DNA of 64,000 bases, from assembly GCA_903900265.1 (NCBI GenBank), contig CAIUMM010000076.1, forward strand, positions 20,590 to 84,589, written 5' to 3'. Each line of letters starts with the position of its first letter. Within the stretch, counting starts at the first letter, position 1. The translations under genes were made by a program, and so were the position numbers. Below, one piece after another: positions 17,759 through 26,086 of this stretch. Source of the stretch: an uncultured Pseudomonadota bacterium (GTDB lineage: Bacteria; Myxococcota_A; UBA796; SXON01). The notes beneath the pieces are model-generated. The model ran no database searches, was not told where the DNA came from, and was given only the letters and a program-made list of their open reading frames with translations.

Positions 17759-18241
17759 ATGTCTGACCTCAAACTGGCTTTACTCGGCGCGCTCAAGCAA
17801 AAAGGCATCCCGGAGCCTGTAGCAGCTCCTGCCGCGGCTGCGGCCGCACCGGTGGGGCTCGCCGCGCTGCCAGACCCGCTGCAGAGCGAGTGGGTCGCGG
17901 CGATGCGCGCCCAACGCGTTGAAATTCCGGCGGGCGCGACGATCGGGCAACTCACGTCGCGCTCCGATGTGCACGCCAAGGAGCTAAAAGGCGCCGGGCG
18001 GGCCCGGGACGCGGCGGCGCTGACCCAGCTGAAGGAGCAGTTTCTGCGCGAGCGCGAGCGCAGAGCTTGGGAGATGGTGAAGGAGCGTTTTTTCGCGTTG
18101 GAGCTCAATGAAAAAGCGTACCGCGCGCTGAAGCAAGAGGGCGCGGACCCGGTGAAGGTACTCGCCCGGTTGACCAGCAAGAAAGCCGAGGAGCTACGCG
18201 GGATGGGCGCGGCGCGCGTGCGCGAGGTGCTGCTCGGCTAA
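17759..18241 (+). CDS. Small Ala-rich helical protein, unknown
   Basis: The protein is 160 residues with a good AAAGGAG seven bases before the ATG. An Ala/Pro-rich linker (about residues 18-38) follows a short helical start. The rest is charged and predicted helical (LKEQFLRERERRAWEMVKERFF), ending with a possible helix-hairpin-helix-like stretch LTSKKAEELRGMGAARVREV. The ending could suggest nucleic-acid or protein binding, but no family is recognised. It diverges from rpsD and overlaps the end of the TrmK-like gene by 48 bases. Base composition is like that of its neighbours. Confidence 0.6.
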   Translation: MSDLKLALLGALKQKGIPEPVAAPAAAAAAPVGLAALPDPLQSEWVAAMRAQRVEIPAGATIGQLTSRSDVHAKELKGAGRARDAAALTQLKEQFLRERERRAWEMVKERFFALELNEKAYRALKQEGADPVKVLARLTSKKAEELRGMGAARVREVLLG

Positions 18242-18847
18242 ACGGGGTAGCGTGGCGGGCTTGCCCAGTGCTTCTAAGCGCTGAATCTCGGCGGAGAGCC
18301 GAGCCCCCAGCGCATCGACGTCACGCTGCGCCCGAACGCCCCACGCCAGCTCAAGCGCGTCCGGCGCGTCCGGCGCGGCGCCAGGGACCAGCACCAAGAC
18401 GCCGTAGTAGCGGCCCGCGTCCCAACAGCCGCGCTCGCGAGCGACCGACCACCCGACATGCGCAGCCCAGCGCCGCACGGTCTCCCCGGTGTCGTTGGGC
18501 TGCACGATCGCGGCGCCGATGCGCGCGCGCGCCGCATCCAGCACGCCCACCGCCGTCCCGGACCCCATCCCACAGATACTGACCACATCGACCCAGCCGT
18601 CCACCCCGTCAAGTCCGTCGCTCAGGCGCACGTCCAAGTCCAATCCGAGCTTTCTCGCGTTCTCCCGAGCGAGCACGCAAGGCGCCTCGTGCACGTCGAC
18701 CGCGATCGCCCGCGAGAGCGCGCCCCGGTGCAGCAGCGTCAGCGGCAAGCCCGCGTGGTCGCAGCCTACGTCCACGTAAACGGGCGGCACACCCAAAAGA
18801 TCCGATGAGCCGACCAGCCGCTCCACCTCTTCCGCGACCACCGCCAA
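18194..18847 (-). CDS. TrmK-like tRNA (adenine-N1)-methyltransferase
   Basis: YVDVGCDHAGLPLTLL is the SAM-binding motif I of the TrmK/YqfN family, DVHEAPCVLAREN is motif II, and VSICGMGSG is motif IV. These enzymes methylate A22 N1 in tRNA. The open frame extends to 19048, but that part is the shadow of the next gene. Homologues begin just before RRLAVVAEEV, and the candidates there are a TTG at 18847 or a CTG at 18857-18859 that overlaps the upstream TGA. There is no ATG or GTG at the expected site, so the start is uncertain. It is coupled to the freestanding B3/B4 gene, suggesting a shared tRNA-related role. The family is mostly known from Firmicutes, so its presence here is notable. Confidence 0.75.
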   Translation of the reverse strand: MAVVAEEVERLVGSSDLLGVPPVYVDVGCDHAGLPLTLLHRGALSRAIAVDVHEAPCVLARENARKLGLDLDVRLSDGLDGVDGWVDVVSICGMGSGTAVGVLDAARARIGAAIVQPNDTGETVRRWAAHVGWSVARERGCWDAGRYYGVLVLVPGAAPDAPDALELAWGVRAQRDVDALGARLSAEIQRLEALGKPATLPRLAEQHLAHARRAHPA

Positions 18848-18855
18848 TCGGCGGG

Positions 18856-19509
18856 TCAGCGCGCGGATGGGGCCTCGGGGATCACGGCGACGGTGGTCGC
18901 GCCAGCGGCAGCGAGCAGCGCGCGGTACCAGTGGGTGGCGGCGGCGAGCGCACCCTCGTGACCCCTTACGCCCCAGAGCACGGAGAGCGTGCGTACGGTG
19001 CCCGCGTGCGTCTTGGTGCGCTGGGCGTCCTTGACCGCGTTCGCGCACGGTCCCTGACCGTCAAAGAGGCAAAGCAAGCCCTCAATATCGATGGTCTGCC
19101 CCGAAGCGTTGAACACATACTCGCTCTCGGCGGGCGCGACGCGGATCTCCAGATCGCCGACCACCCGATCCAGATCCACCACCGAGATCGGAAACCCGGT
19201 GTGCAGCGAGACTGCGTTGCAGGCATCCACCGCCGGGTTGATCGGGCCCAGAAAGCCGCCCTCCGCGGCTTTGATCAGGTATTCCGACGCCGGTTTTGAA
19301 CGACCGGTAGGCTTGAAACCTCCCGCACGCAGCAAGTCCCGGATCGCCGCACGAAGCACGTCCGAAGAGCGCGACACGGTAGGCGGAATCTCGGCGTTGT
19401 TCGCGAGGAGCGGCGCGATTGCTCCATCCGCAAGCTCGCCAAGCGGCGCAGCAAAAACGGTGGTGAACGCCGAAGGGACGAGGAGCGAATGGGGGGCGAC
19501 GGTAAGCAC
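18856..19509 (-). CDS. Freestanding B3/B4 domain protein (PheRS editing-domain homologue)
   Basis: The protein has 217 residues. GRSKPASEYLI, GPINPAVDACNAVSL and TGFPISVVDLDRVVGDLEIRVA match the B3/B4 fold that performs Tyr-tRNA-Phe editing in PheT. No other synthetase domains are present, so it is a stand-alone B3/B4 protein. Such proteins occur in many bacteria, with suspected roles in trans-editing of mischarged tRNA or in binding amino acids. The RSKPASEYL block fits a tRNA-end or amino-acid pocket. It ends where the TrmK-like gene begins. A full-length pheT lies about 7.7 kb away in this window. Confidence 0.82.
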   Translation of the reverse strand: MLTVAPHSLLVPSAFTTVFAAPLGELADGAIAPLLANNAEIPPTVSRSSDVLRAAIRDLLRAGGFKPTGRSKPASEYLIKAAEGGFLGPINPAVDACNAVSLHTGFPISVVDLDRVVGDLEIRVAPAESEYVFNASGQTIDIEGLLCLFDGQGPCANAVKDAQRTKTHAGTVRTLSVLWGVRGHEGALAAATHWYRALLAAAGATTVAVIPEAPSAR

Positions 19510-19573
19510 GCCGGTGCTCTAACCAACCCGAGGAACGCCGCGCCTGCGCTGGCGTTTCTGGATACGGGGCGGC

Positions 19574-21208
19574 ATGGCCGGTGACGACAAAGCCCTCTAC
19601 CTCACGCTCGCTCCCGAATTCGGAGGCACGCGATTCGGTCCGTTTGAAGGCATCGAATGCCGCCTCGGCTCGAATAAGGATCGATGCCACATCACCATCC
19701 CCGAGGGGCTCGGCGTGCTGCAAGAGCACTGCAAGGTGCTTCGCCAGGGGCCGTCGAACCTGATCCTCACGCCGACCGAGCGCTCTGCCGGAGTCTACCT
19801 CTGGAAAGGCGATGCGCGGAGCCCGGTGCAGATCTCCACGCCTACGGCGGTGCGCCCCGGCGACAGCTTCGCGTTGGTGACGCCCGACGGCCCCAAATTT
19901 CAGATTGAAATCGCAGCGTTACCGCCAGACCTGCTCGCACAACGCACGAACAAGGGAAAAAAGAACGCCCGAGGCCTGACCGCGGACAAATTCGCCGCAG
20001 AAGGGCGCCGCATGGCCTTAGGTCGGCTGCTCACCATCGGCCCGCTGCAATGGGCAGCCCAAGCCTGGTATTTTGTACAATCGGGGTCGATCTGGCAGCC
20101 CCGCTACATCATCGCCGGCGCGATCATGATGGGCGGCTACCTGACGACCGGGCTGGCGTCATGCACCGCGCTCAAGTTCAAGGCCGACGCGTTCACCGCG
20201 ACCAAGAAGGCTGAGACCTGCACGGAGAACCTCGCTTATGCCAACAACATGGGCGGCAGCGTCGAGAACTTCCAGTTCGACCAGCTTGCAGCGACCATCC
20301 TCGGCGTACCGGAGATCGGCGCCGCGCTCAAAAAAGACGACTTACTGCTCGGCAAAGTCAAAGAAGAAGCCAAGTCCATCGCGGCGAACCCGGATCCCTA
20401 CTCGTGGATGTTCGAAGAGACCAATCGCGTCGAAGACTTCGCCCGGTTCCGGGAGCGCGTCGACAAGTCCGAACGGCTCGATCTCGGCAGCAAGCGCCTG
20501 CTCCCCTACCTCGCCGCCACGCGCAAACGCCTGCAGGGCGACTGGGACGCCGTGCTCGACTCCAAACAGGCCGAGAGCTGCGGACGCGGTGCCATTCGCC
20601 TCACCTACCGGCAGGCAAAGAACTTAGGTCTGAGCGCTGTCTACCTCGACGCGTACGTACAGGGCGACGCGACGGTAGAGGCCAATGACGACCCCTCGCG
20701 CACCAAGCTGCTGGCGCGCACCGCAGAGGCCGCGGGCGAGCCTACGCCCACCAGCGACATCGTCAGCACCGCCGAGATCCTCCGTCAGGGCGACGCGACC
20801 TGCTTCTACGGCGTCGGCGACGACGACCGAGAAGACGAAAACAAGGTCGTGAAGATGCTGAACGAACAAGTCGGACGCGACGTCGACGGGCTGCAAAACC
20901 CCGAGGATGGTCAGGGCGTCGTCGCGCGCATCGCCAAGGTGTTCGCTGCAGATGTGCCCGGTGTGAACTGGGCGGGCTCCCGGCCCCCCACCCTCAGCTT
21001 CGCCAAGGGCACCGTGTCGGGCTCCTTGAAGGAGTCTCCGGGCGGCGACTGGGTGCTGAAAAAGACCGCCGAGATCATCGCACGCGCGATGATGATCCCG
21101 TGCGACGGCGTGCTCAATCGCGACAAAAAAAAGGTTGAAGCAACATTTGGCCACCTGCCCGACGCTGTTCCCTGCCTCGTCCTCAACTACCGGATGAGCC
21201 ACGAGTGA
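19574..21208 (+). CDS. FHA-like domain membrane protein, unknown
   Basis: In this 544-residue protein, residues about 5-115 look like a forkhead-associated sandwich: ECRLGSNKDRCHITIP, then VLQEHCKVL, NLILTPT and VRPGDSFAL, the order of the phosphothreonine-binding loops. The canonical Arg of FHA (in GR) is replaced here, so binding is uncertain. A membrane segment follows (about 170-200, YIIAGAIMMGGYLTTGLASCTAL). The long C-terminal part (about 205-544) is soluble, with several cysteines, and is probably extracytoplasmic. I do not recognise that part. It is the first gene of a plus-strand group that ends with a TerB-FHA-ABC transporter, so a phosphorylation-linked membrane role is plausible but not proven. 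Confidence 0.75.
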   Translation: MAGDDKALYLTLAPEFGGTRFGPFEGIECRLGSNKDRCHITIPEGLGVLQEHCKVLRQGPSNLILTPTERSAGVYLWKGDARSPVQISTPTAVRPGDSFALVTPDGPKFQIEIAALPPDLLAQRTNKGKKNARGLTADKFAAEGRRMALGRLLTIGPLQWAAQAWYFVQSGSIWQPRYIIAGAIMMGGYLTTGLASCTALKFKADAFTATKKAETCTENLAYANNMGGSVENFQFDQLAATILGVPEIGAALKKDDLLLGKVKEEAKSIAANPDPYSWMFEETNRVEDFARFRERVDKSERLDLGSKRLLPYLAATRKRLQGDWDAVLDSKQAESCGRGAIRLTYRQAKNLGLSAVYLDAYVQGDATVEANDDPSRTKLLARTAEAAGEPTPTSDIVSTAEILRQGDATCFYGVGDDDREDENKVVKMLNEQVGRDVDGLQNPEDGQGVVARIAKVFAADVPGVNWAGSRPPTLSFAKGTVSGSLKESPGGDWVLKKTAEIIARAMMIPCDGVLNRDKKKVEATFGHLPDAVPCLVLNYRMSHE

Positions 21209-21217
21209 GCGACGAGG

Positions 21218-21246
21218 TTGATACGAATCCCGAACTGGCATATACT
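21218..21246 (+). promoter_or_regulatory. Sigma-70-like promoter
   Basis: TTGATA (21218-21223) and TATACT (21241-21246) are separated by exactly 17 bases, close to the ideal spacing and consensus. The predicted start is near 21253, giving a short leader that includes GGAG before the ATG at 21270. It would drive the lipoprotein gene and perhaps the genes after it. Confidence 0.75.
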
Positions 21247-21269
21247 GCGCCGCCTCCGGAGTACGAACC

Positions 21270-22136
21270 ATGTCCATGTCTAGCGTCGCCTCGGCCAAAC
21301 TCTCTTTGATCGTCGCGCTAACCGCGCTCTCCCTGCAAGCGTGCTCTGGAGAGGCGCCGGCCCCGGAAGCCAAGCCCGCCGAGGCCCCTTCCACCGAGAA
21401 GGCCGCGCCCGCAGCTGAGATCTCCATCGCTGACCTGCAGGCCAGCGCACAGAACGTCACGCTCGCCCCCTCGCCCGCTGAGATGCAGAAGGCGATGGAG
21501 AAGGCCGGGATCGCCGACGGTCTCTCCAAGTTGGTCGCCGACCGTCCGATGAAGATGGACGTCGCGAACAAAGACGTCATCGCGGTCCGCACCGGCGTGG
21601 TGCTCGCCGACTGCTTGCTCACCGTGAAGGACGCCCCGAAAGAGAAGCTCGTCGCCCGCCTCGAACAGGTCAAAACAGGCCTGCTCGCCCTCGGCGCCGG
21701 TAACGACATTCAGGTCACCATCACTGAGCTCAGCGCCCAGATCACGAACGACGCCATTTCCCGCGATGACCTCGTGAAGCAGCTGGACGAGCTCCACGGC
21801 GCGATCATCCCCGAGATCCGCTTCGAAGCTGGCGAGCGCGCAGTTCCGCTCATTCAAGCTGGCAGCTGGCTTGAGGGCTCGAACCTCGTCTCCAGCGCCA
21901 TCGTCACCGCAAACAAGCCCGACGCCGGCACCCAGCTGCTCCGCCAAGCGGACGTGGTGGACTACTTCTTGAAGTACGTCAAAACCGAAGGCGCTGACAA
22001 GGCCGCGGATTCCGTGATTCTGCAGCTTGAAGGCACGCTGAACAAGCTCAAAGAGATTGCCGCCAAGCCCACGCTCACGCTGGACGATGTAAAGGATGTC
22101 AAGGCGCAGACCGACTCGGTGCTGGCGCTCCTCTGA
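21270..22136 (+). CDS. Lipoprotein, helical, unknown function
   Basis: The protein is 288 residues with a lipoprotein signal ending LSLQAC (Cys25). An Ala/Pro/Glu linker (about 27-48) is followed by a mainly helical body without recognisable domains (MQKAMEKAGIADGLSKLV, LVARLEQVKTGLLAL, KLKEIAAKPTLTLDDV). It has its own good sigma-70-like promoter 24 bases upstream of the start. The predicted location is the outer membrane or periplasm. It lies between two FHA-bearing genes; a link with them is only positional. Confidence 0.82.
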   Translation: MSMSSVASAKLSLIVALTALSLQACSGEAPAPEAKPAEAPSTEKAAPAAEISIADLQASAQNVTLAPSPAEMQKAMEKAGIADGLSKLVADRPMKMDVANKDVIAVRTGVVLADCLLTVKDAPKEKLVARLEQVKTGLLALGAGNDIQVTITELSAQITNDAISRDDLVKQLDELHGAIIPEIRFEAGERAVPLIQAGSWLEGSNLVSSAIVTANKPDAGTQLLRQADVVDYFLKYVKTEGADKAADSVILQLEGTLNKLKEIAAKPTLTLDDVKDVKAQTDSVLALL

Positions 22137-22200
22137 TCCTGCGGGCGCTGCGCTCGGCTCCTACCGTTTATTTGTGCTTGCTTACTTGAAAGAGGTCGCC

Positions 22201-22635
22201 ATGCGTCACTTCCTCCTCGCCATCTCGCTTCTCGCCGCCACCAGCTTCTACGCCCAGCCCGCCCGCGCGGATGAGGGCGAGGCCGAAACGTGCCTGCGCT
22301 CCAAGATCTGGGAAGGCTACAGCACCGGCTGGGCAGTGCGCACGTCCACGAAGGCGACGCTGACCGCGGGCGCGCACAAAGTCTACTTGGTCACCTTGTA
22401 CGCCGGAAACGAGTACAAGCTGCTCGCCTGTGGCGACGCGAACGTCAGCAACGCCGACCTCGTGCTCTACGACCACGCGGGCAAGCAGGTCGCCGCGGAC
22501 ACCAGCAATGATCGCGAGCCGACCATCAGCTTCACGCCCCAAAGCACCGACACCTACTACATCGCCGCTCACGCCTCGCGCTTGAACGGCGATGCGCAGA
22601 CCGGCGCCCTTGCGACTGCGGTGACCTACAAGTAG
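22201..22635 (+). CDS. Small secreted beta-sandwich protein, unknown
   Basis: The frame opens at 22096, but the ATG at 22201 has AAAGAGGT upstream and starts a clear signal peptide (MRHFLLAISLLAATSF..ARA), giving 144 residues. The mature protein has two cysteines (in AETCLRSK and LLACGDAN) that could pair. Its beta pattern (KVYLVTLYAGNEYKLLACG, DLVLYDHAGKQVA, TYYIAAHAS) resembles the PPC/calcium-binding jelly-roll domains of secreted peptidases. It is likely periplasmic or secreted. Its function is unknown. Confidence 0.78.
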   Translation: MRHFLLAISLLAATSFYAQPARADEGEAETCLRSKIWEGYSTGWAVRTSTKATLTAGAHKVYLVTLYAGNEYKLLACGDANVSNADLVLYDHAGKQVAADTSNDREPTISFTPQSTDTYYIAAHASRLNGDAQTGALATAVTYK

Positions 22636-22655
22636 GCAGCGGAGGCGGGGAGACC

Positions 22656-25208
22656 ATGGGAGCAGGCGCACGGCTGCACGAGCGCTTTAGCGCACAGCTG
22701 CTACGTCAGCGCTCAACAACGCCCAACGAGCAGGTGGCTTTCGCATGCGACTTTGTACGCCTGCTGATGCAGACGGCGCTGATGGCGCCCGAGCGGCTAG
22801 AAGCTCGCTTTGGACCTGCGCTGCTACACACCCGCGAGCGCACCGGTCTGGACGCAGCCGAAGCCGGGATGCTCATCCGCATCGCGTCCGGTCCCGAGTA
22901 CCGTAGCATTGAAAGCCTGAGCGAACTACAAGCTTTCGTCGCCCGTTTTGGTGAGGCCGCCGGCAGAGCGCTGGAGGCCGACGAAGACGCCGATCTCGAC
23001 CTTGCCGGGTTCGCCGGCCGACATGGCTCCTGGCAGGCGCTGCTGCTGCTCGACAGCATGTTCGCCACCGTCGCGGGCGACGGCGATATCGACCCCTCCG
23101 AGCTGCGCCGCCTCGAGTCGGCCGCTTCCGAGTTAGGCGTTGACGGCGTACTTTTTTCTGCGCTCCACCAGAAGCACGAGCCTCGCTACCGCACGATGTC
23201 CGCCGACGGCGAGGCGACCGGTTTGGTCTTCGCCCTGAAGGCCGATCGCGTGCGCATCGGGCGTTCGCCGGGCATGGACATCGTGCTCCCTGACCCCCAA
23301 GTGGCCGACCACCACGTCGACATCGTGCGAGGCCGGGACGGATGGCGCGTTCAGGACGCCGAATCTGGGCGTCCCACGGTGCTCAACAACCGTCCGGTCA
23401 CGGCGGCCCCGATGGGGGCGGAGGATGAGCTGCGCATCGGGCCCTTCCGCGGGCGCCTGCGGTCGGACGACACGCTGGTCATTCAAAACGACCGTGTTTT
23501 TACCGCGCTGTCTACGCGCCACCTCACCCGCACCATCCAGAGTGGTGGCCAGTCCGTCTCGCTGCTCGACGATGTGAGCTTCACCGTGTTTTCGGGCGAG
23601 GTCATCGCGATGGTCGGTCCGTCCGGCGCCGGAAAGACCACGCTGCTCAACGCCATCGCCGGGGTGACGCCCGCAGACTCGGGCGAGGTTCAGTTCGACG
23701 GAAAGGACTTTCACGCGATGCTCGCCGTCGATCGCTCGCAGGTCGGGACGGTGCCGCAGGACGACATCGTCCATCCCGAGCTCACGGTGGAGGAGTCGCT
23801 GCACTTTAGCGGGCGCCTGCGGTTTCCACCGGACACGCCCGAACCTGAGCTCAAGGCGGCGGTCTCTCGCGTTCTGGAAGAGCTTGGCATCGAGCACATC
23901 CGCGGATCGCGGATCGGGGACGCGCTGCGACGCGGCATCTCCGGCGGCCAGCGCAAGCGCGTGAATCTCGGCCAAGAGCTGCTGTCCCGGTCGACGCGCG
24001 TGCTGTTCTTGGACGAGCCCACCAGCGGGCTGGATCCCCGCGCGGCGCAGGACATCGTCCGTCTGGTGCGGCAGCTCGCCGATCGCGGCCGCATCGTGTT
24101 TTTGGTGACGCACGACCTGTCCCCGCAGGTGATGGCACAAGTCGATCACCTCTTGGTGCTGGCTCCCGGCGGGCGCGTAGCGTTTTTTGGACCACCCAGC
24201 GTCGCATGTACGTATTTCAACGTGCCTACCCCCGACGCGGTGTTCAACCGTTTTCAGGAAAAAGCGCCGGCTGCGTGGGGGCAAGCCTACCGCGAAAGCC
24301 CCGAGTTTCGCACCTTCGTACAGATGCGCGAGGATCTGCTCAAGCTCCCAGGCCGCAGCTCCGAAAACCTCACCATCACGCCGCGTAAAGTCTCGACCTT
24401 CCAACAGCTGGCCACGCAGGTCAAGCGCTACGCCAAGGTCAAGCTCCGGGACCGCACCGGCCTGCTGGTCTTGACGATGCAACCTCCATTTCTTGCCGCG
24501 GTCATGGCGGTGGTGTTCCCCAAGCCCACCAAGTCGATGATCTTCATGCTCACGCTGTCCTGCTTGTGGTTTGGCATGAGCTCCGCCGTGCGCGAGCTCA
24601 TCGCGGACCGGGTCATCTGGGCACGGGAGCGGCGCGTCGGGCTGGGCGTGCTCCCGTATGTGGGCTCGAAGGTGCTGGTGCTCGGCGCGCTTGCGCTGCT
24701 CCAATGTACATTTCTCGCGGGTTTATCCTACTTTGTGTTTGACCTACAGCACTACGGGTTCAACCCGGTCAGCCTCACCTGCATGGCCTCGTTGACCGGG
24801 CTGTGCGGCATGTCGCTTGGGCTGCTGGTCTCGTCGATGTTCTCCTCCAGCGAGGCCGCGGTCGGTACGCTGCCGCTGCTGCTGATCCCGCAGATCAGCT
24901 TCTCCTCGCTGCTCGTCGGCCTCAGGGACATGAACCCGTTGTCCCTCGCCGTGACTCGGATCGACCCGCTCCGGTACGCGTTCGATGCGCTGCTCAAGGT
25001 GGGCGACAAGCTCGCCGAGCCCTCGCTGATCGTCGGCAAGTGGGACGAGCGTGCGATCATCGGGCCGCTGTACGAGCTGGGCCTGAAAGGAGCGGGCGCC
25101 GACGACTTGGGCGTTTCCCGCACCATGTTGGGCATCGTGCTGCTTACGTTCACGGCCGCGTTCTTGTTTGGCGCCTTCCTTCGGGTGCGAATCCGAGACA
25201 CGAACTGA
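22656..25208 (+). CDS. TerB-FHA-ABCG-type ABC transporter
   Basis: This 850-residue protein joins four modules. Residues about 95-175 resemble a TerB/DjlA-type helical domain (LLLDSMFATVAGDGDIDPSEL). About 190-275 is an FHA domain with the phosphothreonine-loop pattern (VRIGRSPGMDIVLPDPQVADHHVDI). About 290-510 is an ABC ATPase of ABCG type, with Walker A GPSGAGKTT near 320, signature ISGGQRKRV near 430 and Walker B VLFLDEPTSGLD near 450. From about 600 to 845 lie the ABC-2 membrane helices. It is a half-transporter that should dimerise. The FHA domain suggests control by Ser/Thr phosphorylation. The substrate is unknown; lipids or secondary products are typical. Fusion of TerB with FHA and ABCG is uncommon. 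Confidence 0.9.
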   Translation: MGAGARLHERFSAQLLRQRSTTPNEQVAFACDFVRLLMQTALMAPERLEARFGPALLHTRERTGLDAAEAGMLIRIASGPEYRSIESLSELQAFVARFGEAAGRALEADEDADLDLAGFAGRHGSWQALLLLDSMFATVAGDGDIDPSELRRLESAASELGVDGVLFSALHQKHEPRYRTMSADGEATGLVFALKADRVRIGRSPGMDIVLPDPQVADHHVDIVRGRDGWRVQDAESGRPTVLNNRPVTAAPMGAEDELRIGPFRGRLRSDDTLVIQNDRVFTALSTRHLTRTIQSGGQSVSLLDDVSFTVFSGEVIAMVGPSGAGKTTLLNAIAGVTPADSGEVQFDGKDFHAMLAVDRSQVGTVPQDDIVHPELTVEESLHFSGRLRFPPDTPEPELKAAVSRVLEELGIEHIRGSRIGDALRRGISGGQRKRVNLGQELLSRSTRVLFLDEPTSGLDPRAAQDIVRLVRQLADRGRIVFLVTHDLSPQVMAQVDHLLVLAPGGRVAFFGPPSVACTYFNVPTPDAVFNRFQEKAPAAWGQAYRESPEFRTFVQMREDLLKLPGRSSENLTITPRKVSTFQQLATQVKRYAKVKLRDRTGLLVLTMQPPFLAAVMAVVFPKPTKSMIFMLTLSCLWFGMSSAVRELIADRVIWARERRVGLGVLPYVGSKVLVLGALALLQCTFLAGLSYFVFDLQHYGFNPVSLTCMASLTGLCGMSLGLLVSSMFSSSEAAVGTLPLLLIPQISFSSLLVGLRDMNPLSLAVTRIDPLRYAFDALLKVGDKLAEPSLIVGKWDERAIIGPLYELGLKGAGADDLGVSRTMLGIVLLTFTAAFLFGAFLRVRIRDTN

Positions 25209-25243
25209 CTTCCCGGCGAGCGCGGCGTGCCTAAAATAAGGGC

Positions 25244-26074
25244 ATGTTCAACACCCTGAAGACGGCCCTGTTGCTCGGCCTGATGACCACCTTTTTCCTG
25301 CTCGTCGGCCGGTACCTCGGCGGGACGAGCGGAATGGCGATCGCGCTGCTGTTCGCCACCGGCACCAATCTTGTGTCCTGGTGGTTCTCGGACACCATCG
25401 TTCTGGCGATGCATCGGGCCAAAGAGGCCAACGCCCAGTCCGCTCCTCGGCTTTACGGCATCGTCGCCGATCTGGCGCGACGCGCACAGCTGCCGATGCC
25501 TCGGGTTTTCGTGATCCCGCAGATGGCGCCCAACGCGTTTGCGACCGGGCGCGGGCCCAACCATGCTGCAGTCGCGGTCACCGAAGGGTTGCTGCAAAGC
25601 ATGGACGAAGAGCAGATCGCCGCGGTGTTGGCGCACGAGCTGGGCCACGTCGCGCGGCGCGACACCCTGACGATGGCGGTCGCCGCGTCCATGGCAGGCG
25701 GCGTGTCTTTGCTCGCAGACATCGCACGATGGAGCTTTATTTTCGGCGGGGGAGACCGGGACCGCCGCGACGGTGGTGTGGCCGGCTTGTTCGCCGTGAT
25801 CGTCGCGCCGCTCGTCGCGATGCTTCTGCAGTTGGCGATCTCGCGCTCCCGTGAGTACGCCGCCGACGCATACTCAGCGCGCATCATGGGATCGCCCGAG
25901 CCGCTGATCCGGGCGCTACGCTCTCTGGAAGCCGGCATGCACAGCATCCCCGCCCACACGCCCAGCCCCGCAGTAGCGCCGATGTACATCATCAGCCCCA
26001 ACGATATTTTCGGCATCTTCCGCACGCACCCCAGCACGGAAGACCGGATCCGCCGCCTGTTGGCAGAGCGGTGA
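25244..26074 (+). CDS. htpX: HtpX-like membrane zinc protease (M48)
   Basis: The protein has 276 residues. Two N-terminal membrane helices precede MPRVFVIPQMAPNAFATGR, and the catalytic HELGH is near residue 131. REYAADAYSARIMG provides the third zinc ligand, Glu. Length and order match HtpX, the heat-shock-linked inner-membrane protease that removes misfolded membrane proteins in the cytoplasm-facing compartment. A central hydrophobic hairpin sits between the motifs. AAGGGC precedes the ATG. The next gene begins 12 bases after the stop, so the two may be co-transcribed. Confidence 0.95.
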   Translation: MFNTLKTALLLGLMTTFFLLVGRYLGGTSGMAIALLFATGTNLVSWWFSDTIVLAMHRAKEANAQSAPRLYGIVADLARRAQLPMPRVFVIPQMAPNAFATGRGPNHAAVAVTEGLLQSMDEEQIAAVLAHELGHVARRDTLTMAVAASMAGGVSLLADIARWSFIFGGGDRDRRDGGVAGLFAVIVAPLVAMLLQLAISRSREYAADAYSARIMGSPEPLIRALRSLEAGMHSIPAHTPSPAVAPMYIISPNDIFGIFRTHPSTEDRIRRLLAER

Positions 26075-26086
26075 TAGCCTCGGTGC

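Noticed and set aside
23133..24704. 523-codon minus-strand ORF opposite the ABC transporter
   Set aside because: Antisense shadow; His/Arg-rich with no motifs, while the plus strand has intact TerB, FHA and ABC motifs.
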